From Oscillospiraceae bacterium (GTDB lineage: Bacteria; Bacillota; Clostridia; Oscillospirales; Oscillospiraceae): DNA of 50,077 nucleotides. Both the position numbers and the translations under genes were made by a program. Under the pieces are notes generated by a model. That model saw only the letters and a list, made by a program, of their open reading frames with translations. It was not told the origin of the DNA and ran no database searches. Of the stretch, positions 15,462-24,164 are shown in pieces. Location of the stretch: assembly GCA_015067585.1 (NCBI GenBank), contig SVMC01000013.1:1-50077 (forward strand), read 5' to 3'. Position 1 is the stretch's first letter; each line of letters opens with the position of its first letter.

Positions 15462-15731
15462 ATGCGTGTCATCGTAACCGTTTACGGCCTTGACCGGGTC
15501 GGCATTATTTTTGGTGTTTGCAAGCTTCTGGCCCAGGCCAATGTCAATGTTCTGGACATCAGCCAGACCGTTATGCAGGAATTCTTCACCATGACCATGC
15601 TGGCAGATATGTCTGCCGCAACCGAAGATATGGTAACCCTCCGTGAACAGCTCAACGGGCTGGGCAAAGAGCTGGGCGTATCCATCCGCATCCAGAGCGA
15701 GGACATCTTCACCGCCATGCATACCGTCTGA
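15462..15731 (+). CDS. ACT domain protein (UPF0237 family)
   Basis: An 89-residue stand-alone ACT domain with the start [18 protein letters not shown], the glycine-turn pattern used for small-ligand (amino acid) sensing. Proteins of this family are nearly always encoded just before a DUF711/UPF0210 gene, as here (10 bp apart), and a joint role is presumed but unproven. The start follows CAGGAGG. Confidence 0.88.
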   Translation: MRVIVTVYGLDRVGIIFGVCKLLAQANVNVLDISQTVMQEFFTMTMLADMSAATEDMVTLREQLNGLGKELGVSIRIQSEDIFTAMHTV

Positions 15732-15741
15732 GGAGGCTGCC

Positions 15742-17100
15742 ATGCTTACCAATGCCGAAATCATGCAAACGGTCGATATGCTCGACCATCAGAAATTAGA
15801 TATCCGCACCATCACCATGGGTATTTCTCTGCGGGATTGCGCTGATCCTGACCCCAAGCGCTGTGCAGAGAAGATCTATGACAAGATCTGCCGTCAGGCG
15901 GAGCATCTGGTGCCCACCGGCTGCGCCATTGAAGCAGAGCTGGGCATCCCCATCGTCAACAAGCGCATTTCCGTCACCCCCATTGCGCTGGTGGCAGAAA
16001 GCTGCCGGTGCAACAGCTATGTGCCCTTCGCCATTGCCATGGACAAGGCCGCCGCCCAGTGCGGTGTGAACTTCATCGGCGGCTTCTCTGCCCTGATCCA
16101 CAAGGGTATGACCCACGGCGACGAGATCCTGCTCAATTCCATTCCCGAAGCGCTGGCTGTTACCAACGCCGTATGCTCTTCCGTAAATGTGGCCACCACC
16201 CGGGCGGGCATCAACATGAATGCCGTGCGCCGTATGGGCCAGATCATCAAGGAAGCCGCTGCCCTCACCGCCGACCGGGATGGTCTTGGCTGCGCCAAGT
16301 TAGTGGTATTCGCCAACGCGGTGGAGGACAATCCCTTCATGGCAGGCGCCTTCCACGGCGTGGGCGAGCCGGAATGTGAGATCAATGTGGGCGTTTCCGG
16401 TCCCGGTGTGGTACATCATGCCCTGCAGGCCGTAAAAGGCAAGCCCTTCGATGAGGTGGCGGAGACCATCAAACGCACCGCTTTCCGCATCACCCGCATC
16501 GGCCAGCTGGTTGCCCAGGAAGCCGCACGGCGGCTGGGTGTGCCCTACGGCATCGTAGACCTCTCCCTTGCTCCCACCCCTGCTGTGGGCGACAGTGTTG
16601 CCCGCATTTTGGAAGAAATGGGTCTGGAAACCTGCGGCACCCACGGCACCACCGCAGCCCTTGCCCTGCTGAATGACGCAGTGAAAAAGGGCGGCGTGAT
16701 GGCCTCCGGCCATGTGGGCGGCCTTTCCGGCGCCTTCATCCCGGTTTCCGAGGACGAAGGCATGATCGCCGCTGCCCGCTGCGGCACCCTGACCCTTGAC
16801 AAACTGGAGGCCATGACCTGCGTATGTTCCGTTGGTCTTGACATGATCGCCGTCCCCGGCGACACCTCCGCCGAGACCATCTCCGCGATCATTGCCGATG
16901 AAGCAGCCATCGGCATGGTGAATAACAAAACCACAGCCGTCCGCATCATCCCCGCTCCCGGTAAGGTGGTGGGTGACGAAGTGGAGTTCGGCGGTCTTCT
17001 GGGTTCTGCTCCGATCATGCCGGTGCATCAGCCCTCTGCCGCTGATTTCATTGCCCGTGGCGGACGAATTCCCGCACCCCTGCACAGCCTTCGTAATTAA
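15742..17100 (+). CDS. DUF711 (UPF0210, PFL family) protein
   Basis: A 452-residue cytoplasmic protein of the conserved UPF0210 family, distantly related in fold to glycyl-radical proteins but without a shown activity. Conserved stretches include [37 protein letters not shown] and [18 protein letters not shown]. It is encoded 10 bp downstream of the ACT protein, with AGGAGG overlapping the previous stop region. The ORF is open upstream, but that part is the ACT gene in another frame. The linked NhaC-like antiporter 29 bp downstream may belong to the same transcript, which suggests an amino-acid-related role. That role is inference. Confidence 0.9.
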   Translation: MLTNAEIMQTVDMLDHQKLDIRTITMGISLRDCADPDPKRCAEKIYDKICRQAEHLVPTGCAIEAELGIPIVNKRISVTPIALVAESCRCNSYVPFAIAMDKAAAQCGVNFIGGFSALIHKGMTHGDEILLNSIPEALAVTNAVCSSVNVATTRAGINMNAVRRMGQIIKEAAALTADRDGLGCAKLVVFANAVEDNPFMAGAFHGVGEPECEINVGVSGPGVVHHALQAVKGKPFDEVAETIKRTAFRITRIGQLVAQEAARRLGVPYGIVDLSLAPTPAVGDSVARILEEMGLETCGTHGTTAALALLNDAVKKGGVMASGHVGGLSGAFIPVSEDEGMIAAARCGTLTLDKLEAMTCVCSVGLDMIAVPGDTSAETISAIIADEAAIGMVNNKTTAVRIIPAPGKVVGDEVEFGGLLGSAPIMPVHQPSAADFIARGGRIPAPLHSLRN

Positions 17101-17129
17101 GAAAAAGAGAAAAGAAAGGATGTTTCACC

Positions 17130-18440
17130 ATGAACAACAAACCCGCTCCGAAAGCCATAGCGCTTCTGCCCATCGCCGTGTTCCTGGTCCTGTATCTGGG
17201 TCTTGGCATTCTGTTTGAGTATGTACTCAAGATTCCCATGGGCTTCTATCAGATCCCCATCGTTGTTGCCTTCCTGGCTGCCATTCTGGTGGCCTGCCTG
17301 CAGAACCGCAGTGTCTCCTTTGATGACAAGCTGGACCTGATGGCCAAAGGCGTCGGCGACAAGAATATCATGACCATGATCCTGATCTTCCTTGCCGCCG
17401 GTATCTTCGTTGGCGTCACCGGCCGCTCCAGTGCCGAAGCCGCCGCCTACTTCCTGCTGAGTGTTGCCCCCGCCAAGCTGGCCGTAGCAGTTCTCTTCGT
17501 TGTCTCCTGCTTCATTTCCGTGGCCATGGGCACCTCCGTTGGTACCATCACCCTGATCACTCCCATCGCCGTGGCAGTCAGCGCCGAATCCGGCTTTGGT
17601 CTGCCCCTGTGCGTGGCCTCCGTTATGGGCGGTGCCATGTTCGGCGACAACCTGTCCTTCATCTCTGATACCACCATCGCAGCCTGCTCCACCCAGGGTG
17701 TCGGCATGAGAGAAAAGTTCCGCGCCAACTTCAAGATCGCGCTGCCCGCTGCCCTCGTTACTCTGGTACTGCTGCTGGTCCTGTCCCTGAATACCGATGT
17801 TTCCAGTGTTCCCACCGGCGACCACAACCTGCTTCTCCTGATCCCCTATGTGCTGGTGCTCATCGGCGGCATTGTGGGTCTGAATGTATTCCTCGTGCTC
17901 CTCATCGGTATCGTCACCGGTGCCATCATCACTCTGGTCACCGGCCAGATGACCGCAATGGATGTCATGGCCGGCATGGGCGGCGGCGTCTCCGGTATGT
18001 TCGAGACCATCCTCGTCACCATTCTGGTTTCCGCACTTTGCGGCATGATCCGTGCCTACGGCGGCTTTGAAAGCATTCTCGGCTTCATCCGCCGCACCTT
18101 CAAGGGCAGCCGCGGCGGTCAGCTGGGCATTGGCCTGCTGGTCGGCCTGATGGACATTGCCACTGCCAACAACACCGTTGCCATCGTCATGGCCGGCCCC
18201 ATCGCCAAGGAAGTCAGCGACGAATACGGCATTGCAGGCCGCAAGTCCGCCTCCCTGCTCGACACCTTCTCCTGCGTATTCCAGGGCATCATCCCCTACG
18301 GCGCACAGATGCTGGTGGCAATCTCCGCCTGCACCACCCTCGGTTACACCATCTCCGCCTTTGAGATCATCCCCCTGCTGTTCTATCCGTTCATCCTGTG
18401 CCTGTTCAGTCTGCTGTTCATCCTGATCGATCGTAAATAA
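17130..18440 (+). CDS. Na+/H+ antiporter NhaC-like transporter
   Basis: The 436-residue membrane protein has about eleven helices. It carries NhaC-family features: the FISVAMGTSVGTITLITPIA helix break, GGAMFGDNLSFISDTTIAA with the functional Asp, and a late symmetric copy (DIATANNTVAIVMAGPIA). NhaC proteins exchange Na+ for H+. Close relatives include malate/lactate and amino-acid exchangers, so the substrate is uncertain. It follows DUF711 with AAAGGATGTTTCACC upstream, and the operon ends at 18457-18492. Confidence 0.87.
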   Translation: MNNKPAPKAIALLPIAVFLVLYLGLGILFEYVLKIPMGFYQIPIVVAFLAAILVACLQNRSVSFDDKLDLMAKGVGDKNIMTMILIFLAAGIFVGVTGRSSAEAAAYFLLSVAPAKLAVAVLFVVSCFISVAMGTSVGTITLITPIAVAVSAESGFGLPLCVASVMGGAMFGDNLSFISDTTIAACSTQGVGMREKFRANFKIALPAALVTLVLLLVLSLNTDVSSVPTGDHNLLLLIPYVLVLIGGIVGLNVFLVLLIGIVTGAIITLVTGQMTAMDVMAGMGGGVSGMFETILVTILVSALCGMIRAYGGFESILGFIRRTFKGSRGGQLGIGLLVGLMDIATANNTVAIVMAGPIAKEVSDEYGIAGRKSASLLDTFSCVFQGIIPYGAQMLVAISACTTLGYTISAFEIIPLLFYPFILCLFSLLFILIDRK

Positions 18441-18456
18441 TAGGATTCCAAACTGC

Positions 18457-18492
18457 AAAACACCGCTCGATTCTGAATCGGGCGGTGTTTTT
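18457..18492 (+). terminator. terminator of ACT-DUF711-NhaC operon
   Basis: A long stem AAACACCGCTCGATT with its complement (one G-T pair) ends in T5. It also separates the operon from convergent spoVT. Confidence 0.88.
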
Positions 18493-18503
18493 GTCTTGCA
18501 ATT

Positions 18504-19046
18504 TCAATTTTCCATCTGCTGTCCCAGAAAGGAAGCCACAGTCTGAGCCAACTTCTGCTCGGATTCATCCGGAGCCTTACCGGATTCGTCCATCAGAAGC
18601 ATGACACAGCCCATGAGATCGCCGCTGGCAATGATGGGAGCCGCCACGCCAAGATGGTACTGCTCCACTTCCTCCGCCACCTGCAGCTTTGCACTGCCGG
18701 GGGTATAGCGGTAGCTTTTGCGCTGCTCCATGAGCTGCGCCAGCTCCGGAGAGTTGGTCTTGTCCAGAAGATCCCGCTTGGGCGCACCCGCCAGAGCGAT
18801 GATGCTGTCCCGGTCCGATACCGCCGCAATGCAGCCGGTATTCTTCCCAATGGAGTCACAAATATGCCCGGCAAAGTCCTGAAGATCACTCATGGGAGAA
18901 TACTTCTTAAAAATAACCTCCCCATCCCGCTCCGTATAGATCTCCAGCGGGTCGCCCTCCCGGATACGGAGGGTCCTTCTGATCTCCTTGGGGATGACCA
19001 CCCGGCCCAGATCGTCAATTCTTCGCACAATTCCCGTTGCTTTCAT
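18504..19046 (-). CDS. spoVT: stage V sporulation protein T (AbrB/GAF regulator)
   Basis: A DNA-binding regulator of late forespore genes. The N-terminal AbrB swapped-hairpin domain reads MKATGIVRRIDDLGRVVIPKEIRRTLRI. The C-terminal half (about residues 55-178) is the GAF-like domain of SpoVT, with QYHLGVAAPIIASGDLMG. The length (180 residues) matches B. subtilis SpoVT. GAGGAGAAAAG precedes the start. Its presence says the organism belongs to an endospore-forming lineage. It is monocistronic; no clear SigG promoter could be read with confidence upstream. Confidence 0.93.
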   Translation of the reverse strand: MKATGIVRRIDDLGRVVIPKEIRRTLRIREGDPLEIYTERDGEVIFKKYSPMSDLQDFAGHICDSIGKNTGCIAAVSDRDSIIALAGAPKRDLLDKTNSPELAQLMEQRKSYRYTPGSAKLQVAEEVEQYHLGVAAPIIASGDLMGCVMLLMDESGKAPDESEQKLAQTVASFLGQQMEN

Positions 19047-19123
19047 ATATCTTTTCTCCTCGTTATTTGCAAATTACGATGCTATTATCTGTAAACAAGC
19101 GGAGATTATACCGTCTAAAAAGG

Positions 19124-19156
19124 AAAACTCCTTCGCAAAAGCAAAGGAGTTTTTTG
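19124..19156. terminator. terminator of SCIFF-AKR operon
   Basis: The stem AAAACTCCTT with its complement around GCGAAAAGC ends in a T-rich run on both strands. It is placed 23 bp after the AKR stop on the minus strand. Confidence 0.75.
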
Positions 19157-19178
19157 TCATTTCTATCCAAAAGAAAAC

Positions 19179-20282
19179 TCAGGAATCAAACAGTTCAGAC
19201 ACATTCTCTATCAGCTTTTGTATGGAAAGCTTTTGCGGGCAGTGTGCTTCGCATTGTTTACAGGAAATGCAGCTTTCGGCGGATGGGAATTGCTTTGTCA
19301 ATTCCCGGTATCTTCCTTCCGCATCCACTTGCCAGCCATCGCGTTTTCTTTCATTGTACAAAGAGAAGTATTGGGGGATCGGAATTCCCTTGGGGCAGGA
19401 TGCCACACAATAGGCGCAGCCTGTACATGGAATCGCCACAGTGCGCCGGATGATCTCGGCTGCATCCTTCAATACCCTCGTTTCCTCATGGGTCAAAGGC
19501 TGAAAGGAAGACATGAATTTCGTATTTTCATCCACCTGCTTTGTGGTGGACATCCCGGACAGAACAAGGGCAACACCATCCTGAGAAGCCGCAAAGCGGA
19601 TCGCACGATGGGCCGGCGCTTCACCGTGAAACAGCTCCGCAGCTTCGGGCGGGATCGCAGCCAGTGTTCCGCCCTTGACCGGCTCCATGACAATGATGGG
19701 TTTACCGTGTTTTCTGCAAACCTCATAGCAGGCTCCGGACTGGATGATGGGATGCTCCCAATCCAGATAGTTTAACTGGATCTGAACAACATCCACTTTC
19801 GGGTGCCGACTAAGAATTTTGTCCAACACATCCGCTGTATCATGAAAGGAAAAACCGATGTACCGCGCCTTTCCCTGCTCTTTCAAGCCTTGCAGGAACT
19901 CAAAACACCTTTGTTCCTCGGCATACTGCGCGTCTTCGGCGTCCAGTCCATGGAGTAGATATACATCAAAGAACTCCACCCCGCACCGCTCAAGCTGCTC
20001 TTCAAAGATTTCTTCCGCCGTTTTCCCGCTTTTCAGAACGCCGCAGGGAAGCTTTGTGGCGATCATATAAGAATCTCTGGGGTAGCGCTCTACCAATGCC
20101 TTTCGCAGGAATTCTTCACTTTTTCCATTCAGATAAATATATGCCGTATCAAAGTAGCGGAATCCTCGCTTGAGAAACATATCGACCATTTCCTGGGTGG
20201 TTTTCAGATCCACATCGTTTCTGTCGTTTGGATCGATATGGGGAAGCCGCAGAAAACCAAATCCTAATCGGCCAAAGTCCAT
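19179..20282 (-). CDS. aldo/keto reductase with C-terminal ferredoxin-type 4Fe-4S domain
   Basis: The N-terminal ~280 residues are an AKR TIM barrel with the catalytic tetrad segments FDTAYIYLNGKSEE (Asp and Tyr), TKLPC (Lys) and LLHGLD (His). The C-terminal ~80 residues bind two 4Fe-4S clusters (IPCTGCAYCVASCPKGIPIP and CISCKQCEAHCPQ). These fused AKRs are common in anaerobes and can take electrons from ferredoxin rather than NADPH; the substrate is unknown. AGGAGATATCT precedes the start. It is the last gene of the leftward SCIFF unit, 12 bp after the decarboxylase-like gene. Confidence 0.9.
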   Translation of the reverse strand: MDFGRLGFGFLRLPHIDPNDRNDVDLKTTQEMVDMFLKRGFRYFDTAYIYLNGKSEEFLRKALVERYPRDSYMIATKLPCGVLKSGKTAEEIFEEQLERCGVEFFDVYLLHGLDAEDAQYAEEQRCFEFLQGLKEQGKARYIGFSFHDTADVLDKILSRHPKVDVVQIQLNYLDWEHPIIQSGACYEVCRKHGKPIIVMEPVKGGTLAAIPPEAAELFHGEAPAHRAIRFAASQDGVALVLSGMSTTKQVDENTKFMSSFQPLTHEETRVLKDAAEIIRRTVAIPCTGCAYCVASCPKGIPIPQYFSLYNERKRDGWQVDAEGRYRELTKQFPSAESCISCKQCEAHCPQKLSIQKLIENVSELFDS

Positions 20283-20294
20283 AGATATCTCCTA

Positions 20295-21632
20295 TTATTC
20301 CTTTACAACGCAGCAACTTTCAATACCATAGTAGGCAAAGCAGCGGATCGCGTGTTCGTCGATTCGTTCTCCGCAGACCAGGATCGGAACCGCCGGAGGA
20401 CAGCCCACAGTGGGGACCGACAAAATGCGCCCAAGACACTCCCCGACAGGAAGCATTTCCGAATCCGAGAGCATCGCTTCCCGTATGGTCAGAACCTGCC
20501 TTGCTTCCATAAAATCAGGGCAGCTTTTCTCCAGAGGCATTCGGGGTGGGATCTGATACAAGGTGCGCTCTATACGCTCAATGGTATCTGTGTCCGTTTC
20601 CGAAGACAGCATCAGAACCAGATAATCCGGGTCAGCAAATTCAGGCTCCATATTTTGCCGCCGCAAAAGCTCCGCCAGTTGATACCCTGTATACCCATAG
20701 GGTTTTGCGTCGATGGTCAGCTTCAGCGGTTCGTTGCCGTACAGCAGGAACCCCCGCTGACAAAGACGCGATTTAAAGTCATCAATTTGGGGACACAGCT
20801 TTTTTAACTGCGCAGGTAATGCTTCCAAATACGGATTTGCCGCATCCAGAGATTGTAAGATCAGATAGGACGGACTTGTGGAACCGAAAAGCATCAGGGC
20901 GTTTTTCGCCTGTGCGCCCACCGCCCCGTCCATCTTTTCCGAAAGATGCAGATAAGCGCCTCCCGTCAGCACCGGCAGGGTCTTATGGGCAGAGTCACAG
21001 CACAGATCCGCACCCATATCGATGGGATGCATGGATTCGGGAAGGAACTTCAAATACGCGCCGTGGGCATTGTCCACCGCCAACAGAACACCATAGCGAT
21101 GGCAAACCTCCGCAAGGCCGCGGACATCCGCGATCTTACCCAAATAATCCGGACTGGTGATATACACCGCCATCGGCTTCTCCGCAGCTTTACACAAATA
21201 GCGCTCCAACTCCCGGGGCGGCAGATCGCAGGACAGGTAGCCGGAATTTTCATCCGGATACAGCCAATCCACCTGCAAATCCAGCAACGCTGCCGCCGTC
21301 ATGAAGGTCTTGTGGGCATTTCTCCCGGCTGCAATGATGGTCTTTCGTCCCTGCTGCCTGGCATAGAGCATCACAAGATACAGCATAGCACGGATGCACT
21401 GGGAGGAGCCTTCCGCGGAATAGAGGGTCCTGCAGCCAAAGAGCGCGGCGGCATTGGCTTCGCTGCGGGCGATGATGCCATCTGCCTCGTATAAACTGTC
21501 CGCACCCTGAATCTCGGTAATATCCAAAGATTCCATCCCCAAAAAGGCTGCGCCTTTATGACCCGGCATGTGCAATCTCAAGGGATCTCCTTGCGTATAT
21601 GCCCGAACGAAATCACAGATGGGGGTATCCAT
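20295..21632 (-). CDS. PLP-dependent Orn/Lys/Arg decarboxylase family protein
   Basis: A fold-type I PLP enzyme with the family start RLHMPGHKGA, an early GADSLYEADGII, VDNAHGAYL (PLP-ring Asp/His) and the Schiff-base lysine in CDSAHKTLPVLTGGAYLH near residue 219. The length (445 residues) is that of the short Firmicute SpeA/Cad-like proteins without the wing domain. It decarboxylates a basic amino acid to a polyamine if active, but many short homologues have no assigned substrate. ATG 21632 lies 1 bp after the maturase stop, with GGGAGAATAAG across it, so it is translationally coupled to the SCIFF maturase. Confidence 0.87.
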   Translation of the reverse strand: MDTPICDFVRAYTQGDPLRLHMPGHKGAAFLGMESLDITEIQGADSLYEADGIIARSEANAAALFGCRTLYSAEGSSQCIRAMLYLVMLYARQQGRKTIIAAGRNAHKTFMTAAALLDLQVDWLYPDENSGYLSCDLPPRELERYLCKAAEKPMAVYITSPDYLGKIADVRGLAEVCHRYGVLLAVDNAHGAYLKFLPESMHPIDMGADLCCDSAHKTLPVLTGGAYLHLSEKMDGAVGAQAKNALMLFGSTSPSYLILQSLDAANPYLEALPAQLKKLCPQIDDFKSRLCQRGFLLYGNEPLKLTIDAKPYGYTGYQLAELLRRQNMEPEFADPDYLVLMLSSETDTDTIERIERTLYQIPPRMPLEKSCPDFMEARQVLTIREAMLSDSEMLPVGECLGRILSVPTVGCPPAVPILVCGERIDEHAIRCFAYYGIESCCVVKE

Positions 21633-21633
21633 C

Positions 21634-23013
21634 TTATTCTCCCAAAGCCCGGGCTACCGCCACCATGATGGCACACTCCATGCGCTTGCGGAACAGCCTG
21701 CAGCCATCTTCATACACACCGGTCACAGAACCCGTTGCATGGTAGGCATTGGCGGCACAGCCGCCGGAGCAATAGAGTCTTGCCCAACAATCCCGGCATT
21801 CCGGATGGGCATAGACATTGCAGGAAGCAAACTCGTTCTGGATCTCGGTATTGGTTACGCCATCCCAGATATTACCCAGCTTGAACCGCTCTTCCCCCAC
21901 AAACTGGTGGCAGGGGTACAGGTCACCCCAAGGCGTCACCGCCATATATTCCGTGCCGCTGCCGCAGCCGGAGATGCGCTTGTATATGCAGGGACCACCG
22001 GACAGGTCGATCATGTAGTGGTAGAAGGTAAAGGGCTTGCCCTCCTTGTCCTTCCGGAGCATCAGCTCTGCCAGCTTTTCATACTGATCCATGACAATCG
22101 TCATATCTTCTTCCGTCAGGGCAGAGGGATCACCGGCAGCGCAGACCACCGGCTCCATGCTCAGTTCATTGAAGCCAAGATCCAGCATGGTCTGAATATC
22201 CTGCAGGAAATCCGGATTGGCATGGGTGAAGGTGCCACGCATATAGTATTCCTTGCCGCCCCGAGCCTCTACAAATTTCTGGAACTTGGGAACGATCTTT
22301 TCCCAGCTTCCGTTGCCTGCGTAGTCCACCCGGAAGCGATCATGGATCTCCTTACGGCCATCGAGACTCAGCACCACATTGCTGCACTCCCGGTTGGCCC
22401 ATTCGATCACATCGTCATCCACTAAAACACCGTTGGTGGTCAGGGTGAAGCGGAAATTCTTGCCCTTCTCCTTCTCAATGCTCCGGGCATAGGCCACAAG
22501 ATCCTTTACCATCTGGAAATTCATCAGAGGCTCGCCGCCGAAAAAGTCAACCTCCAGATTCCGGCGGGTGCCGGAATTGGCAATCAGGAAATCCAAAGCC
22601 TGCTTGCCCACCTCATAGGACATCACAGCCCGGTCGCCATGGTATTTGCCCTGACTGGCAAAGCAGTAGGAACAGTTCAGATTGCAGGTGTGGGCCACAT
22701 GAAGGCACAAAGCCTTGACCACACCGGCGGTCTTCTGCTTTAGCTTGCCTGCCATGGGTTCAAAGGTATCTTCTGCGAACAGCTTACCGGCATCCTTCAG
22801 GCTCTGCACCTGGGCATAGCACTCGGCAATATCCCCTTTGGAGATATCCTCACGATCCGCGTATTTCTCTTCCATCGCCAAGAGAATCTGCTCCCGGCTC
22901 TTTTCTTCAAACAGGGCGATGATATCGTAGGCTACCTCGTCCACAACATGGACAGAGCCGGAGCAAACATCCAGCACAATATTGTAGCCGCCCAGCTTAA
23001 ACTGATGAATCAT
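21634..23013 (-). CDS. scfB: SCIFF peptide maturase, radical SAM/SPASM thioether-forming enzyme
   Basis: This enzyme forms a Cys thioether to a neighbouring residue in the SCIFF peptide. The 459-residue protein has an N-terminal peptide-binding (RRE-like) region. The radical SAM core carries HTCNLNCSYC near residue 116 (C-x3-C-x2-C), VDFFGGEPLMN and TLTTNGVLVDDDV. The SPASM domain with auxiliary-cluster cysteines runs from SGCGSGTEYMA to LYPCHQFVG and ECRDCWARLYCSGGCAANAY. The peptide is encoded just upstream at 23074-23226. AAAGGAGAAACGAT gives the start. A terminator-like hairpin between peptide and maturase should keep the maturase scarcer than its substrate. Confidence 0.95.
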   Translation of the reverse strand: MIHQFKLGGYNIVLDVCSGSVHVVDEVAYDIIALFEEKSREQILLAMEEKYADREDISKGDIAECYAQVQSLKDAGKLFAEDTFEPMAGKLKQKTAGVVKALCLHVAHTCNLNCSYCFASQGKYHGDRAVMSYEVGKQALDFLIANSGTRRNLEVDFFGGEPLMNFQMVKDLVAYARSIEKEKGKNFRFTLTTNGVLVDDDVIEWANRECSNVVLSLDGRKEIHDRFRVDYAGNGSWEKIVPKFQKFVEARGGKEYYMRGTFTHANPDFLQDIQTMLDLGFNELSMEPVVCAAGDPSALTEEDMTIVMDQYEKLAELMLRKDKEGKPFTFYHYMIDLSGGPCIYKRISGCGSGTEYMAVTPWGDLYPCHQFVGEERFKLGNIWDGVTNTEIQNEFASCNVYAHPECRDCWARLYCSGGCAANAYHATGSVTGVYEDGCRLFRKRMECAIMVAVARALGE

Positions 23014-23028
23014 ATCGTTTCTCCTTTA

Positions 23029-23060
23029 CAAAAAAGAATGCCGCCGAGACCGGCGGCATT
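23029..23060 (-). terminator. intercistronic terminator/attenuator between SCIFF peptide and maturase
   Basis: On the minus strand a 10-bp stem (23037-23046 with 23051-23060) is followed by CTTTTTTG, only about 16 nt before the maturase start. Partial termination here would give much more peptide mRNA than maturase mRNA. Confidence 0.75.
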
Positions 23061-23073
23061 TGAAGGTATGCAA

Positions 23074-23226
23074 TTACTTGCTCTCCTTGGTATTCTCGCA
23101 CTTCTGGTTTGCAATGCCGCAGCTGGTCTTGCAAGCAGACTGGCAGGAGGTCTGGCACTCACCGCAGCCACCGTTCTTGGCGCTGTCGCACAGGTTACGA
23201 GTTTCGATCGTCTTAATATGTTCCAT
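23074..23226 (-). CDS. scfA: SCIFF ribosomal peptide precursor
   Basis: The 50-residue peptide has a leader MEHIKTIETRNL and the diagnostic Cys ladder CGECQTSCQSACKTSCG then CEN. Six conserved cysteines (21, 24, 28, 32, 36, 43) match the family name (six cysteines in forty-five residues), and there is an extra Cys at 13. It is the substrate of the downstream maturase, and the peptide is nearly universal in Clostridia with unknown biological role. GGAAGGTGAAACT precedes ATG 23226. Its promoter is at 23264-23292. Confidence 0.95.
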   Translation of the reverse strand: MEHIKTIETRNLCDSAKNGGCGECQTSCQSACKTSCGIANQKCENTKESK

Positions 23227-23263
23227 AGTTTCACCTTCCATATATCGGAATTTTACACAGTTT

Positions 23264-23292
23264 AGTTTATCACAATGCATTTTGTATGTCAA
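23264..23292 (-). promoter_or_regulatory. promoter of SCIFF operon
   Basis: Minus-strand TTGACA, 17 bp, TAAACT, giving a leader of about 30 nt before the scfA start. Confidence 0.7.
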
Positions 23293-23385
23293 TCAGTTTT
23301 TCATACTTTTCACTATGAGAAGATTATACTGGCCGATTTACTTTTTGCCATGCCCATGCTATGATAAACAAAAGAGGTGGGTCAA

Positions 23386-24066
23386 TTGAAAATCACTGAA
23401 ATCGAAAAGAAAATAGAACAAGGATACTTTTCCGAGCCACTATTTATTGAATTTCAAGCTGCATTGAAGCGTGTTCCCAAAAGAATGCGCTGTCAGCATT
23501 GCTATACATCTGCCTATTATTTAAAAGATAAACGACCCAAGGACGGAATTCGGCTGATTCAATTCGGTCTTGAAACCTTCGAATCTGACTGGGTAGATAA
23601 AATGCGCGCCTATCAGACTCTCGGCAGAATATATGAATCCTGTCAAGACTATGAAGCAGCAAAACCAGCCTATGAAAAGGCTTTAGCCGTTATCCCAGAC
23701 GAGCAAAAGGATGCTTATACACCCAATCTTTCCATGGATATCCTCCAGGCAGAACTTCATTGTGCCAATTTTAAGTATACGGATTATATTTCCCAACTCT
23801 ATCAGGAAACGAAAAAAGCTGATTCTTTTTCTTCTGAGTTCAGGCGGTTCCGCTTCTATCGGGCGATCACAGAAATGGTGATCGCACAGAAAGACGGTAA
23901 TTCAACAAAGAAAAAAGAAGCCTATCGAGCTGCCACACTCGCCCTTGATGGCGATAAACTGACCGGCATGGATTTATTGCTCCGCCGTCATAAATACAAA
24001 GATGACGCGCATGCTACAAAACAAGCTTTGACATTTCTGAAGAGAAATGCCCGTATTGCAAAATAA
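23386..24066 (+). CDS. TPR-like helical protein, function unknown
   Basis: A 226-residue all-helical protein with no signal peptide. The middle has tetratricopeptide-like spacing (TLGRIYESCQDYEAAKPAYEKALAV, about residues 74-100, written here with its flanks split: TLGRIYESCQDYEAA then KPAYEKALAV). A second, looser pair of helices follows, with many Lys, Tyr and Gln. It probably serves as a protein-interaction scaffold. TTG 23386 is preferred because GAGGTGG ends 5 nt before it. The GTG at 23377 is inside that ribosome site. Codon use is more AT-rich than in flanking recQ, consistent with lineage-specific gain. Not recognised beyond the TPR-like pattern. Confidence 0.65.
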   Translation: MKITEIEKKIEQGYFSEPLFIEFQAALKRVPKRMRCQHCYTSAYYLKDKRPKDGIRLIQFGLETFESDWVDKMRAYQTLGRIYESCQDYEAAKPAYEKALAVIPDEQKDAYTPNLSMDILQAELHCANFKYTDYISQLYQETKKADSFSSEFRRFRFYRAITEMVIAQKDGNSTKKKEAYRAATLALDGDKLTGMDLLLRRHKYKDDAHATKQALTFLKRNARIAK

Positions 24067-24164
24067 GATATTCTGTGTGTTAGCCCAATATAGAACTTGA
24101 AGATCATTGTGCTTACGCCCAAGCGACATAGATACGCTAAAATAGCGTTGAAAGGAGGCATACC

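Noticed and set aside
17097-18458. 453-codon minus-strand frame
   Set aside because: It is an exact shadow of the NhaC-like gene. Its translation is a low-complexity Gly/Asp/His/Gln sequence.
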